From the NCBI GenBank assembly GCA_018340805.1, contig JACMZG010001908.1, positions 40,236,984 to 40,300,983 of the forward strand: a DNA stretch of 64,000 nt, in the 5' to 3' direction. Position numbers and translations under genes: made by a program. This document shows positions 22,491 to 32,384 of the stretch, one piece after another (position 1 is the first letter of the stretch; each line of letters begins with the position of its first letter). The notes under the pieces were generated by a model. That model was given only the letters and a program-made list of their open reading frames with translations. It was not told the DNA's origin and ran no database searches. The DNA is from Microvelia longipes (lineage: Eukaryota > Arthropoda > Insecta > Hemiptera > Veliidae).

Positions 22491-23238
22491 TAGTAAACAA
22501 GAAAAGAAATATGCCTTTTGTCTAAGAGAATATGACTAAAAGGCCGAAGACAAAGACAGGTACGTCTATAATTTGAAAACATTTTTTTACTATAAATATA
22601 TCTTCCTTCTTTGCCTAAAACATATAAAGAAATGTAAATTTAGTTTTTTTAACATCCTAATAATACTAATTAAAATAAATTTGCATCCACCAAATTTTTA
22701 TCAGGGTTAAGAGTAGAGCCCTTTAAAAAATGTTGAAACCTCCTATTTCGAAGAATTAATTAAAACTAGTGGTCTTAAGATTCTTCAGTTCAAAATATTG
22801 GTGAAATGCGATTGGTAAACAGGAATTATCAACTATCTCTCCACGTCTGCAAATAAATTTTAAACTGTGCATAAAGATTAAGTGAATTAAGAAAATTAAC
22901 AATTAAAAATTACACTCTTACTCTAGCCATTAGGGTAAATCAAAAATGTTTTAATCTAAGCTTTTTATGTGGGTTAGCGTAAATGTTCTTTAGTTTTTAG
23001 GACGCTGCAACGGTACTCGTGGTAATCTTCTGTGGTACACACTAAAATACAACTAAAGTACAACCAGAAACTATAGGCCACTGCCAATGGTATGTATTGT
23101 AATACTGAACTATTTTAATGAGGTCTAATGTTATATTTTAAAAAAGTATCTAAAAAACGTTTCTTTTTTCTCCAAAACATAATAAATATTTAATTAACAT
23201 GGCTTTTGGCGTACTTGCCGAACATTTTTATTATAGTA
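22491..23238. other. AT-rich DNA, nothing recognised
   Basis: No supported feature. Confidence 0.4.
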
Positions 23239-23532
23239 GAAAAAAAGAAAGATGTCACTCGACTTAGTATATATTTATTGACAGAGCCGACTTTCAAACT
23301 TAACAGTTCATCATCAGTGCCGGTGAAAGCAAAGTAAAGAAGCTAGGAGACTGACGAAATAGATTTGTTCAGAGGCTGGTGTCGTGACTACCAGCCTCTG
23401 GACAAATCTATTTTGTAAGTCTCCTAGCTTCTTTACTTCGCTTTCACCGGCACTGATGATGAACTGTCAAGTTTGAAAGTCGGCTCTGTCAATAAATATA
23501 TACTAAGTGGAGTGACATCTTTCTTTTTTTCT
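23239..23532. repeat. Long foldback with hammerhead-like motifs
   Basis: Arms of about 142 bp (23239-23380, 23390-23532) pair almost perfectly. The right arm has CTGATGA (23453) - T - GAACT-GTCA-AGTTT - GAAA (23475); the left arm has its complement at 23292-23317 with loop GTTA. The following GTCGGCTCTGTCAATAAATA is shared with 27500-27675. Confidence 0.9.
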
Positions 23533-24979
23533 CCTATTTGGAAACTCCACAACTCATCTTACTATCAATTTTTATTATAAGTACTCAAGTGTAGAGTAAA
23601 ATCAAATTGACAATCCTGCAATTCTTATAACAGCTTTATGACATTGCCGGATCCAGCAAAGCACAATATGCCATCTGCGATTAAGAAGTCTCGGTTAAGA
23701 AACACTCATAAGTTGTCATATTTAGACGATCCATGCCAATTTTATGTTTCGTTAAGTATAGGCTTAAATTATTTTTTATTATTATTAAAAAAAATATAGT
23801 AATTAGAAATATTGTTAAACACTTATCTTAATGACTATCAGCAAATTTCCAAACGAAAAATGAGCTATTGTGGTTTACCTAAACTTTTTTAGTTGCAGGC
23901 AGAAGAAACAGTAAACCAGTACAAAATGCTGTTGTGTAACAGAGACATCTAAATTTCTTATTCTCCAGTTTTTCTTTCATACAGTAATTGAAAAGACTAG
24001 AAAAATCAAAGTCAATTAATGAGAGAAATCCAAAATGGTAGAATTGTTGCAAAGAATCACTCCGTTGTCTATTCAAAGAAAACGGATAGTTGTCATTATT
24101 AAGCAGCATCTTATGACTAAGGAGGTTCCTGCCGGGTGAATCCTTCATATAGAATGCAATGGCTCACAACATTTTTTATACACATCTATAAATCTTTGTT
24201 TATAAAACGTCTAATTAAAGTTTATAAATTTTTCGTTACCTGCTTAAAAGATAAGTCACAACAATTTATCAATTTAAGTAACCAATCTTATCTACAGCTA
24301 CTAATAACTTCGCTTTAAAATGTTTCTTACTTAAAACATATAAATTTAATTTTTCTAATTTATTTGACGCTTTAACGTAGTCTGAGGCAGAATAATTAGA
24401 AAAAGAAACTACACTTTATAATGAATTATTATATAACAAGATATATAAAAATTCAACAAGCGACACTAGCGCTGTATTTAAGTGGATGAATCTAGCAATA
24501 AATATTTTCACATCTCCAGTATTTTTTCTTCAAATGCCAGCTTTTTTTAAGTTTTATGAGTTTAATCTTGTAATTTTTATTTCTTGTTTTTTTAGATTTA
24601 TTTTTAATTACAGTTTTTATGTATCACTTGTTATTACGAATGCAATTTTTTATTTTACGTCCGTAGGAAGTTGTTTTTTAAACTTTTTTTCTTCCAGAGC
24701 AATTAAATTTAATCTAATTTAACAGGTTTATTTTATGCGATGTGACCAGTACGTTTGTCTGGTTTATGTAATTAATTAAAGATAGGAGAAAAGGAATTAC
24801 GTTGCCTCATGTAGTTTTTATTCTTTGCACGAATCAACCTATATAAAAATGTTCCCAATCGTTAACCTAGAAAAATAAATCGTAGAAATGACTAATGTTT
24901 AAGACAGAAATGACAAAAAGGCCGAGGGGATATTAAACATTCAATTTTACAATATTTTTACACAGACATACATACATAC
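23533..24979. other. AT-rich DNA, nothing recognised
   Basis: Short frames (23879-24148 minus, 24136-24318 and 24486-24722 plus) have no family signature. The segment 23880-24170 has slightly more balanced composition but no intact exon I can defend. Confidence 0.35.
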
Positions 24980-24991
24980 ATAATATATATA

Positions 24992-25045
<54 letters not shown>

Positions 25046-25088
25046 TATAATATATATATATAATATAAAAGAGAGAGAGAGAGAGAGC
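24980..25088. repeat. (TA)n then (GA)n microsatellite
   Basis: Imperfect TA tract at 24980-25068 joined to GA repeats at 25071-25088. Confidence 0.95.
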
Positions 25089-25914
25089 GAAAATCGAATT
25101 CCTTAAATTACTTCTTCATTATCCTTCATTATTTGTCGTGGAGACTCGCCTTAGCAAATTATGTCTGTCTATAAGTCCAGCGTCTTAAGATATACTATTT
25201 CTCACTACAAAACTTAAATTTCATTCTTAATGTTACAACTCGAACGATGAGACTGATTCTACAGGTATTCGGATTATACAAAATTTGGAGCTATTTTAAT
25301 AAAAATTGTGGCTGAAGTATAAGGAATAAAATAGAATTCGTTCTTGGTAAAAATTGTGCTGTAAACGTAAAGAGTTAATAGGCAAACATAATGAAGTAAT
25401 AATAAGATAACATAATGAACTTTATGATCCAAGGATAATTTAAAATATTAATAACAATTATGATTGATTTTCACACAAAATCTGTGTGGAGTTGTTTTAT
25501 TCTCTTAGAGTTAGTACAGCCTTAAAATGGTAAGGGTAACCAAACCTTAACAGGCCTTAGTATTAACAAAGGTCAAAAAATAAATTTTTTATTTTAAAAA
25601 ATATCACAAAATTATTTGACAAATATCTTCCACAATTTGAAAATATTGAAACTATATTTTCAAATTGCACTTTTTGTGTGATGTTGTTACCCTTTAGTTC
25701 TTTATATTTGTTTTACTTTTATTTTATTTCTATTGTGTGTGCTCTTTTATAATAGTATATATTTATTTTTTAGACATGATTATGACCAGATTGGTAGAAA
25801 CGTCACGCTATAATCGTTGTTTTATTCAACCTTCTTGATTAGAAGATTGTATCAATTAGATACAATCTCCTAATCAAGACATAATTAAGGATACAACTAA
25901 CATCAATGTAAAAA
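25089..25914. other. AT-rich DNA, nothing recognised
   Basis: One inverted pair, AGAAGATTGTATCAATTAG / ATACAATCTCCTAATCA, lies near 25840-25880. No gene. Confidence 0.4.
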
Positions 25915-26290
25915 TAGTAATTTAATAAAAAAAATTGAACATATGCTGATAACGAGATGAAATTTGGCACAATCTATCATAAATTTGTATTTCCGTATTA
26001 ATTTCATACGAAATTTTAGCTGATTCATTACTGCCGGTAAATGACGTCATAAAAACTATTTTACGGAGAGTATAACTGGACCTAAAGATTGATTTTAGTA
26101 TGAAGTTTCAATTCTAGTATAAATACTCTGTAAGATACGATTACTAATAGATCCACACACACATATATAAACAGACAAATTTGTGAAAACCACTCAATAG
26201 GTCTTAAATACGTTTTATAAATAAGTTAGGTAAAATCTTGGAGCAAACACAGTACTTGTCCTAATAAACCTAAGGTATAAATATCTAGGG
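25915..26290 (-). repeat. Family A 5' half
   Basis: Minus-strand copy: ATGCTGATAACGAGATGAAA, TGACGTCA at 26042, AACTGGACCTAAAGATTG, CCACACACACAT, AAAACCACTCAATAGGTC, AACACAGTACTTGTCCTA, CCTAAGGTATAAAT. Truncated before the 5S-like block. Confidence 0.8.
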
Positions 26291-26849
26291 TCGGCGGAAA
26301 AATGCACATAAGTAATTTTACTGAATTTTTCACAAGAGTAAAAAAAAATCAGATTCAAATTGTGAAAACAGAAAATTTAAATTTTCCGTAAAAGTGTATT
26401 TTTGCTCATTTAACGATAGTCTTGACTTAAGTGGTTTTTAAGTTTAGTTAAGGAAGGTCAGAGAAATACTTTAATCATATAAAAGAATTGAATAATTTGA
26501 CTTATGTACTTTTTCCTGTTGACCCTAGATATTAAGGAATGTTTTAACAGTTCAAATTAGAAATCTTTATTTATTCTTCGAAAAAATGTCGCAACAAATA
26601 AGTTTTATTAAAAGAATTAAGAGTTTCTTGGAATCCATTATGAAATGAGCATAAGGCGAGGGTTCCTAGAAAATAGCAAAGAACCCCGACACTCGAGGAC
26701 AAATCACCTCATCCTGCAGTCTGAACCTACCCAGTAATCTAACAACTCTAGGAAAAAGTTTTATATTACTTATCAAAAAATATATATCAAACATAAAGGT
26801 TTATTATTTTCTTCTGTTAATGAAAGCTCGGAGAAGAGTTGTTTTATCT
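26291..26849. other. AT-rich DNA, nothing recognised
   Basis: A GC-richer patch at 26640-26750 has a palindrome-like GGGTTCCTAGAAA...AAAGAACCCC. No gene. Confidence 0.35.
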
Positions 26850-27470
26850 TAATTATCCTTAGAGAAGAAAGAAGGGGCTGTAGCCTCCTTCCCTCTCCAA
26901 GACAGTATAGAGGTCATTACCAACAAATATTGATGAGTTCAAACTCATAGGAGTTGACTAAGAAAAAGTAAAGTACCCGAGCTCGAGCTTGCAAACCTTC
27001 TCAGCAAGAAGGTCTGCAAGATAGAAAAATGTCATTTGAAATACTTGCTTTATTGCTCACCAATCAATTCCTTGCTCCGGTTTTCAATATATGCTTTATG
27101 GTCGAAACGGTAAAACTTTAACATGTTTCCCTAGATTTTTTCCAAGGAAATTCACATTTTTATGCAATATGCACAATAGGTCGTTCAAAAGTAGACTTTT
27201 GCATTGCTTTAATTCTCGCCTTTCCTTACTTAATCCAATCTGCACACCTTTTTGGGCAGTCATACAAAGCTTGGTTCATGCTCATCTTTAACATGTTTAT
27301 CGCATTCCCGCGAAAATCGTCTAACAATGAGAGTGAAAACAAGTAGAAGAGTTGCTCTTTCCTCTATAAAGCATAAACCGAAGACCTGAACAAGGACTTT
27401 TGAGCAAGGTAGCAAGGATTACAAAGGAAATACGCCAGGCTTGCGCAACTCTGCACCAGAGTTTTCTAAA
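26850..27470. other. Compositionally balanced segment, no gene recognised
   Basis: G+C rises to near 40% by eye. All frames have stops. The AGACCTTC/GAAGGTCT inverted pair lies near 26995-27020. It may be a decayed transposon or gene; no domain can be named. Confidence 0.3.
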
Positions 27471-27499
27471 GTAAAAATGTTATAATAAATAAAAACAGA

Positions 27500-27675
27500 A
27501 CAGTTTTTGTCTCTTTACATAGTATATATTTATATAACAGAGCCGGCTTTCAACCGGGTCAAGTACTCACCTTTAAATGCACTGGTTCATTAATAGCCTC
27601 ATTTTCACCGCCACTGTGATGACAGTTAACGGTTGAAAGCCGACTCTGTTAAATAGATATAATAAATAATGTGTT
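27500..27675. repeat. Diverged foldback related to 23239-23532
   Basis: AACAGAGCCGGCTTTCAACC on the left pairs with GGTTGAAAGCCGACTCTGTT on the right. The right-arm core is CACTGTGATGACAGTTAACG then GTTGAAAG, so CTGANGA is mutated. GAAAGCCG and CTCTGTTAAATA match the 23-kb element. Confidence 0.65.
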
Positions 27676-27730
27676 AATAATTATTACGGCACTTCACGGC
27701 TCAATTTACTGTATAAAATATTATATTACC

Positions 27731-28545
27731 TCTATATTTTTACTTTTCCTCATTTATACCGTATGTATATATAAAGGAAAAGTATTGTGTTTGCAAAAAA
27801 ATCAGAAACCGGGATGAAATAGGTATTATCAGTTTCAAATGATTTTAAGGCCTCCTGAGGGGTTTTTGCAAAGTTGTCTTTCTGTATGTGTGTGTGTGTG
27901 TATGTTATTGTCGTAGCGCCCAGTGTATTAATGCTAGAGAGTTGAAATTTTGTACAATAATCAGTCAACCGCTGTAGTTGTGTTATTAGGAAAATAACTT
28001 TTTTTATGACGTCATTAACACTCAATAATGACTCAGCAAAAATTTCGAAAAATCATAAAACGCGAAAAAATGATTCCATCAAATTGAGATTTGTAACGCC
28101 TGTAGCCATGTATAAAACTAACATATGAGCTAAGTTTCATATCATTATCAGCATTAGTTCGATTTTTATTGAATGACTTGTATACGTTTTTTTAAAAATT
28201 GTCAAAAATTGGAAAATGGTCCAATTGAGTTGAAATTTAGTACACAGTAGTGTATATTATTACCTAATAAATAAGTACAATACTAAGTTTCAAGGCGACA
28301 AGTATATCTATGATTTTTGTAGGATCATAAAAATTAAGGAGCATTGAGCGTGGTCAGAGCTGAATGGGTGGCCGATGAGAATGATACAGATGCATTCACT
28401 AGGTGAAGACGAGCGAAGCGAGTCCGAAGGCATGTTGCAGTATAAATTTCGTGAACTGTATTTCTGAGGACGAGTCCGAAGAGGGAGCGTAGCGAATCCG
28501 ATGTAATGAGGAAAAGTTCTGAGGTACCCCGTACCCGATTTTTTA
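27731..28545 (+). repeat. Family A copy, near full length
   Basis: Order: terminal hairpin (ACTTTTCCTCATTTATACC...), AAGTATTGTGTTTGC, ATCAGAAACCGGGATG, TGTGTGTGTGTATG, TAGCGCCCAGTGTATTAATG, TGACGTCA at 28007, AATGACTCAGC, CATAAAACGCGAAAA, TCATATCATTATCAGCATTA, 5S-like block 28331-28383, two GACGAGCGAAGCGAGTCC-type units, GAGGAAAAGTTCTGAGGTAC, CCGATTTTTT. The minus-strand frame inside (27750-28025) is spurious. Confidence 0.9.
28331..28383 (+). repeat. 5S-like block of family A
   Basis: AAATTAAGGAGCATTGAGCG then TGGTCAGAGCTGAATGGGTG then GCCGATGAGAATG. The GAGCGTGGTCAG and AATGGGTGGCCG segments correspond to the 5S intermediate element and C box. Confidence 0.65.
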
Positions 28546-28697
28546 AAATATAGAGGAAATACAGTCCTTGGGCCGGATTTCTTTGAATTTTTAAAGATTT
28601 TGTTGATTGTAGAACCTGACTGAGCCTAAATAAACATATTCATATTTTTTGCCTCACTGTTTTCTCTGTAGCCTATATAGTGTGGTACAGTACATAC

Positions 28698-28921
28698 CTT
28701 TATACCTCGTTTACACGCGGTGTTTGGCAGGGGGTTAAAATCCGTGTTCAACCGCCTTAGGACTTTAACCTCAACTATTCACACGGTATTTTCAAAAAAT
28801 AGTTTCAGGGTTGTACCCCGTGTTCAATCTCGTTCACGCTAAAACTGGGGGATAGGGGTTAAACCTCTAAGGAGGTTCAGCTTCCTGCAGAACCCCGCGT
28901 GTGAACAAAATAAGTATAAAG
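28698..28921. mobile_element. MITE with about 30-bp terminal inverted repeats
   Basis: CTTTATACCTCGTTTACACG at the left is mirrored by CCGCGTGTGAACAAAATAAG...TATAAAG at the right. The interior is GC-richer and has no coding frame. No transposase is visible, so it would be non-autonomous; the superfamily is not assigned. Confidence 0.65.
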
Positions 28922-28955
28922 CAAAGTTTTATAAATAGAACAAGTTGTGGAGCTC
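28922..28955. repeat. Short repeat, inverted copy at 30876-30908
   Basis: CAAAGTTTTATAAATAGAAC followed by AAGTTGTGGAGCTC occurs in reverse complement at 30876-30908. There it is followed by GGTATAAAG, resembling the MITE end. Confidence 0.75.
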
Positions 28956-29289
28956 GTATACCGCGCTAAAACCCCGAAATCGTGTAGTGCAAAAAAAATC
29001 CGCCAGGGGCATGACGATCTTTTATGAAGCAGTTATCAGCTGATTTCCTATCATTTTACATTTGTTTAGTACCGGTTTCGTGCTTGTTTAAGAATATTTA
29101 AGTGCTTTAAGACTTTAATTAAACTTTATGAACCTGATTTTCATTTATTATGCACATTATTACTCCTTCTTGTTATATAAGTTATGTTATCATTAATTTT
29201 TTGATATTTTTTTTAAAATTCATTGCCCAGAAAACTCTTAATTTACCCACGGTTTTTTATTATTTATATTTTTTTATCTAGCTTTAGTT

Positions 29290-30086
29290 TTCGATTTATA
29301 TTTAATAACCTGAGCAGTAACAGCACGACTTATTATTTATTTTTTTCAATTGTTCAAAGAATATGCGCATATTTATACCATAGATTATCAGTACTCGGCA
29401 CAACATTGTTTACCTTCATTTTGAAGTTCAGTTCATATATTTTTGTTCATATATTATTTATTTCGAAACAATTCAATAACAAGTCGTGACGCTACTACTC
29501 AGGTTAATTAATATAAACCGAAAACTTCTGCAAAAATTAGATTGATAAGCAATAAAGTTTTCTTTTCGTCTGAATTTCGTAGAAAATTCGGCGCGGACCT
29601 CTATGCTAGATTTAATTAGAAGTTAGAAACTTAAATGCTATAAATAAGACGATAAAAAATTAGTGCCGGTACCAAACTTCAAACCTAAGAACCCTAGGTT
29701 AATTAGTTTTATCGATTCCAGATTCAGTTTTATTAGATTCAGCACCACAAAAAACACTGAAAACGACAACCTACTCGAAAATTATTTTTTACTAACCGTT
29801 TTTGGCTTCTGTTATTTTCCATGGTTTTTAACTTTTTGGTCACTTAGAGTGGTCGCATTTAGAGTGCCTATATAATGTTATATAGGCACTCTAGTCGCAT
29901 TGACTTTGGACTGAGTTCATTCGATTCAGCGTTTAAATTTTTGCGATATTGAAAATCATTAACAAAATTGTACCATGGGGATCGTATCCTTTCCCAAGGT
30001 TAATATTTGTACCAAGTTAGACAGAATAATATTCATCCATTCGGCAGATAGCATGTTTACAAAAATGCGCTAGAAATACATACACA
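29290..30086 (-). repeat. Family X copy, minus orientation
   Basis: Shares CTGAGCAGTAACAGCACGAC and GGTAATATGCG-like flanks with 45545-46165. Then CGGCGCGGACCTCTATGC, TACTCGAAAATTATTTTTTA, TTTTTGGTCACTTAGAGTGG, GAGTTCATTCGATTCAGCG and TTTCCCAAGGTTAATATTTG. It ends at the (AC)n tract. The plus frames 29223-29489 and 29663-29875 are spurious. Confidence 0.75.
29861..29892. repeat. Perfect 14-bp hairpin in family X
   Basis: AGAGTGCCTATATA-ATGT-TATATAGGCACTCT. It duplicates and inverts the family X GAGTGGTCGCAT neighbourhood, so it probably arose by a local inverted duplication within the element. Confidence 0.85.
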
Positions 30087-30177
<91 letters not shown>

Positions 30178-30200
30178 TTATATATATTATATATTATAAT

Positions 30201-30233
<33 letters not shown>
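30087..30233. repeat. (AC)n then (AT)n microsatellite
   Basis: Pure CA/AC repeats to 30134, then imperfect AT repeats to 30233, at the end of the family X copy. Confidence 0.95.
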
Positions 30234-31261
30234 ACATATAACAGTTTACAAATCGTACTTTTCGTGGTTTGGGACCTCTGAAACAGATTTTTGACAGAAA
30301 AAAAGTGGTGAAAAAAAATACCATATTGGGGAATAGTTACCAAAATATTTATTATAAATTTTAACTTTCGCGAGTCAAATTGCACAGGGTAGACACTACT
30401 TTTTGAAAATATAGGACCATGATTATAAGAATTAAATGTTGCTGTATGTGAAATGTTCTACCCTAAATATTGACGTATTTAGCATTTGTTTAAATACTAA
30501 GCTCTAAATTAATACAAATATTGTAGTTATTTATAGAACTTTAAATGTGTTTGTACCAAAAACGATTAATATTTCTTACTTTTCAAGCTAACTATTGACA
30601 TACGTTTTTGTCTATTTTCTAATAATATTAACAAAATTAATACAAATAGAATCACATTAAAACTATTACATGTCAAAAGAAATCAAGTCCAAGTACAAAG
30701 AATAGTTTATTAGCGATAAATCGATCTACAAAATTAAAAAAAGTAAATAATAGCTTAAAAACATAATATCTATAATGTATTTAAATAGAAAAAGGTAAGC
30801 ATAAACGAAAGTAGCGCTTACTAGTGAGTATTTGAGGTACTAACAGTAATATGGGGTACACTTTTCAGCTGAGCTCCACAACTTGTTCTATTTATAAAAC
30901 TTTGGTATAAAGCCTCCCGTCCCTACTGGTCTCCGTCCTTAATGCCTTAATGTTCAAAATCACTTATAATAAACTTATTTAAATCCCTTTAATCTTTTAT
31001 TAATTTAACATTTTTTCATTAAGTACTTACAGTAGGATACATATCCATAATTATTCAAAGAAGTGTTCTTAAAAATGTACAGGTATGATTCAGCACTCAG
31101 TGCCATGGACTTGTAATACTCTAAGTAATAACCTTACAGACACATTATTGCTTTAAATAAAACTTTGTTAACTATTTCTCATGAAATTTAATATCAAACA
31201 ATAAGACGGAATATAAAATGTAAACAAATACCTGAAAAATCTGAAAAGGTTTAATAATAAG
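30234..31261. other. AT-rich DNA, nothing recognised
   Basis: Contains the inverted short repeat at 30876-30908. No gene recognised. Confidence 0.4.
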
Positions 31262-31380
31262 GGACGTATAGCATCAGATGGAGGAACGAGTAAGGCCTTG
31301 AAACAGACTAACAATATGGCTGCCCCACCACTGCCTTCTACACCGCACCACGCTAAGCCTGTCTCACCTCATTCCTAGTC
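31262..31380. promoter_or_regulatory. GC-richer patch, possible exon or promoter
   Basis: About 120 bp of clearly higher G+C, containing AATATGGCTGCC. A 20-codon frame begins at that ATG and closes at a TAG near 31378. The minus strand has a donor-like GAG/GTGAGA near 31366. Nothing identifies the product. Confidence 0.2.
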
Positions 31381-31544
31381 AATATAAAATCGATTGTAAC
31401 TAAACATCATTTAAAAATTTAACAAACATCAATAAAATAATCAGAATAACATTCTAAAATTAATAGTATTTATTATTTTTTTCTTGTAAGTATAAATATA
31501 TTTATTTCTTTTAAGTTAGACTTTTTATGTGAGACCGGAAATTG

Positions 31545-32160
31545 ATGAAAATGACGTCATAATTGCAATACCTCTCGACCAATCAGAGCTTTGAATTATT
31601 ACGTCACTTATTTGGTTAACCTTGTTAATTATTTTAGTTGCTACCTCGGGCTTAATTGTTCAAAATCGTTTTACATCGGTTAATCGAGTATTTAAACGTC
31701 AGTAAGTTATTTGTGTCAATCATTAAAATTCAATAGGTTTATTATTAATGCGTATTTTACCTGAAATAATAAAGTTTATTAAACATTATATCAATTATTT
31801 AGATTTTTTTAAATCAATTTTAAGTACAACAGATTATTTTTTGTTATACTAAAAGAATAGTGTAGTTGAATGACCTCGGACCGGTTTTATTACCTGCTAA
31901 CCTACTTCATGAGAATCAGCTGATAAAATACTTTGAAAGTGCGACTGTTGTTTAAGTGTTGGCTATTTTAATTGACGGTAAAGTACCTTTTTACATAAAT
32001 GTTAACTTATGCGTTACCGTGAATGTTAAGACGTAGATTATTTCTAATGAATCCTGATTTTTATTGACCCATGCGCAAGCGCAGTGCTTTTAAGATTTTC
32101 ATGTCTCTTGCCTTCGGGAGTGTACGTTTTAACACTGAACTTTCTCACTGGATTTCAAGG
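31545..32160 (+). promoter_or_regulatory. Candidate promoter region and first exon
   Basis: Known animal promoter motifs cluster here outside any recognised repeat: TGACGTCA at 31552, a CCAATCAG box at 31579, TACGTCAC at 31600, and TGCGCAAGCGCA at 32072 (NRF1/Ewg-type). A splice-donor match, TTTCAAG/GTTAGA, follows at 32159-32160. Motif presence is seen; promoter activity is inferred. The downstream side is the satellite, so any gene would be interrupted by, or span, 6 kb of repeats. Confidence 0.3.
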
Positions 32161-32384
32161 TTAGATTTTAAAATTTTTAACTTTTAATTGTACATTTTAA
32201 AGCATAATGCTACCCTTCACTTGTATTATAATACATTTTATTTTATTTTTTAAAAATAGGTTTAATAACTTGCCCACTCCTGTGTGCACCTAGCCTTATT
32301 TAAATGGGTTTATTAGTATAAAAGTAATTAGCTTAATCTTTGTTGGACTTTGGCTAAAATATCACCCTCGCTATATACGCTTTC

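Noticed and set aside
23453..23478. A complete, active hammerhead ribozyme
   Set aside because: No complementary stem I partner for GGCAC, no clear stem III plus UH cleavage site, and an extra U after CUGANGA. Only the core resemblance is reported.
27100..27330. Decayed C2H2 zinc-finger-like words on the minus strand (CDKHVKDEHE, YDCPKRCADW)
   Set aside because: They fall in different frames with stops between, and the Cys/His spacing is not reproduced. Likely coincidence.
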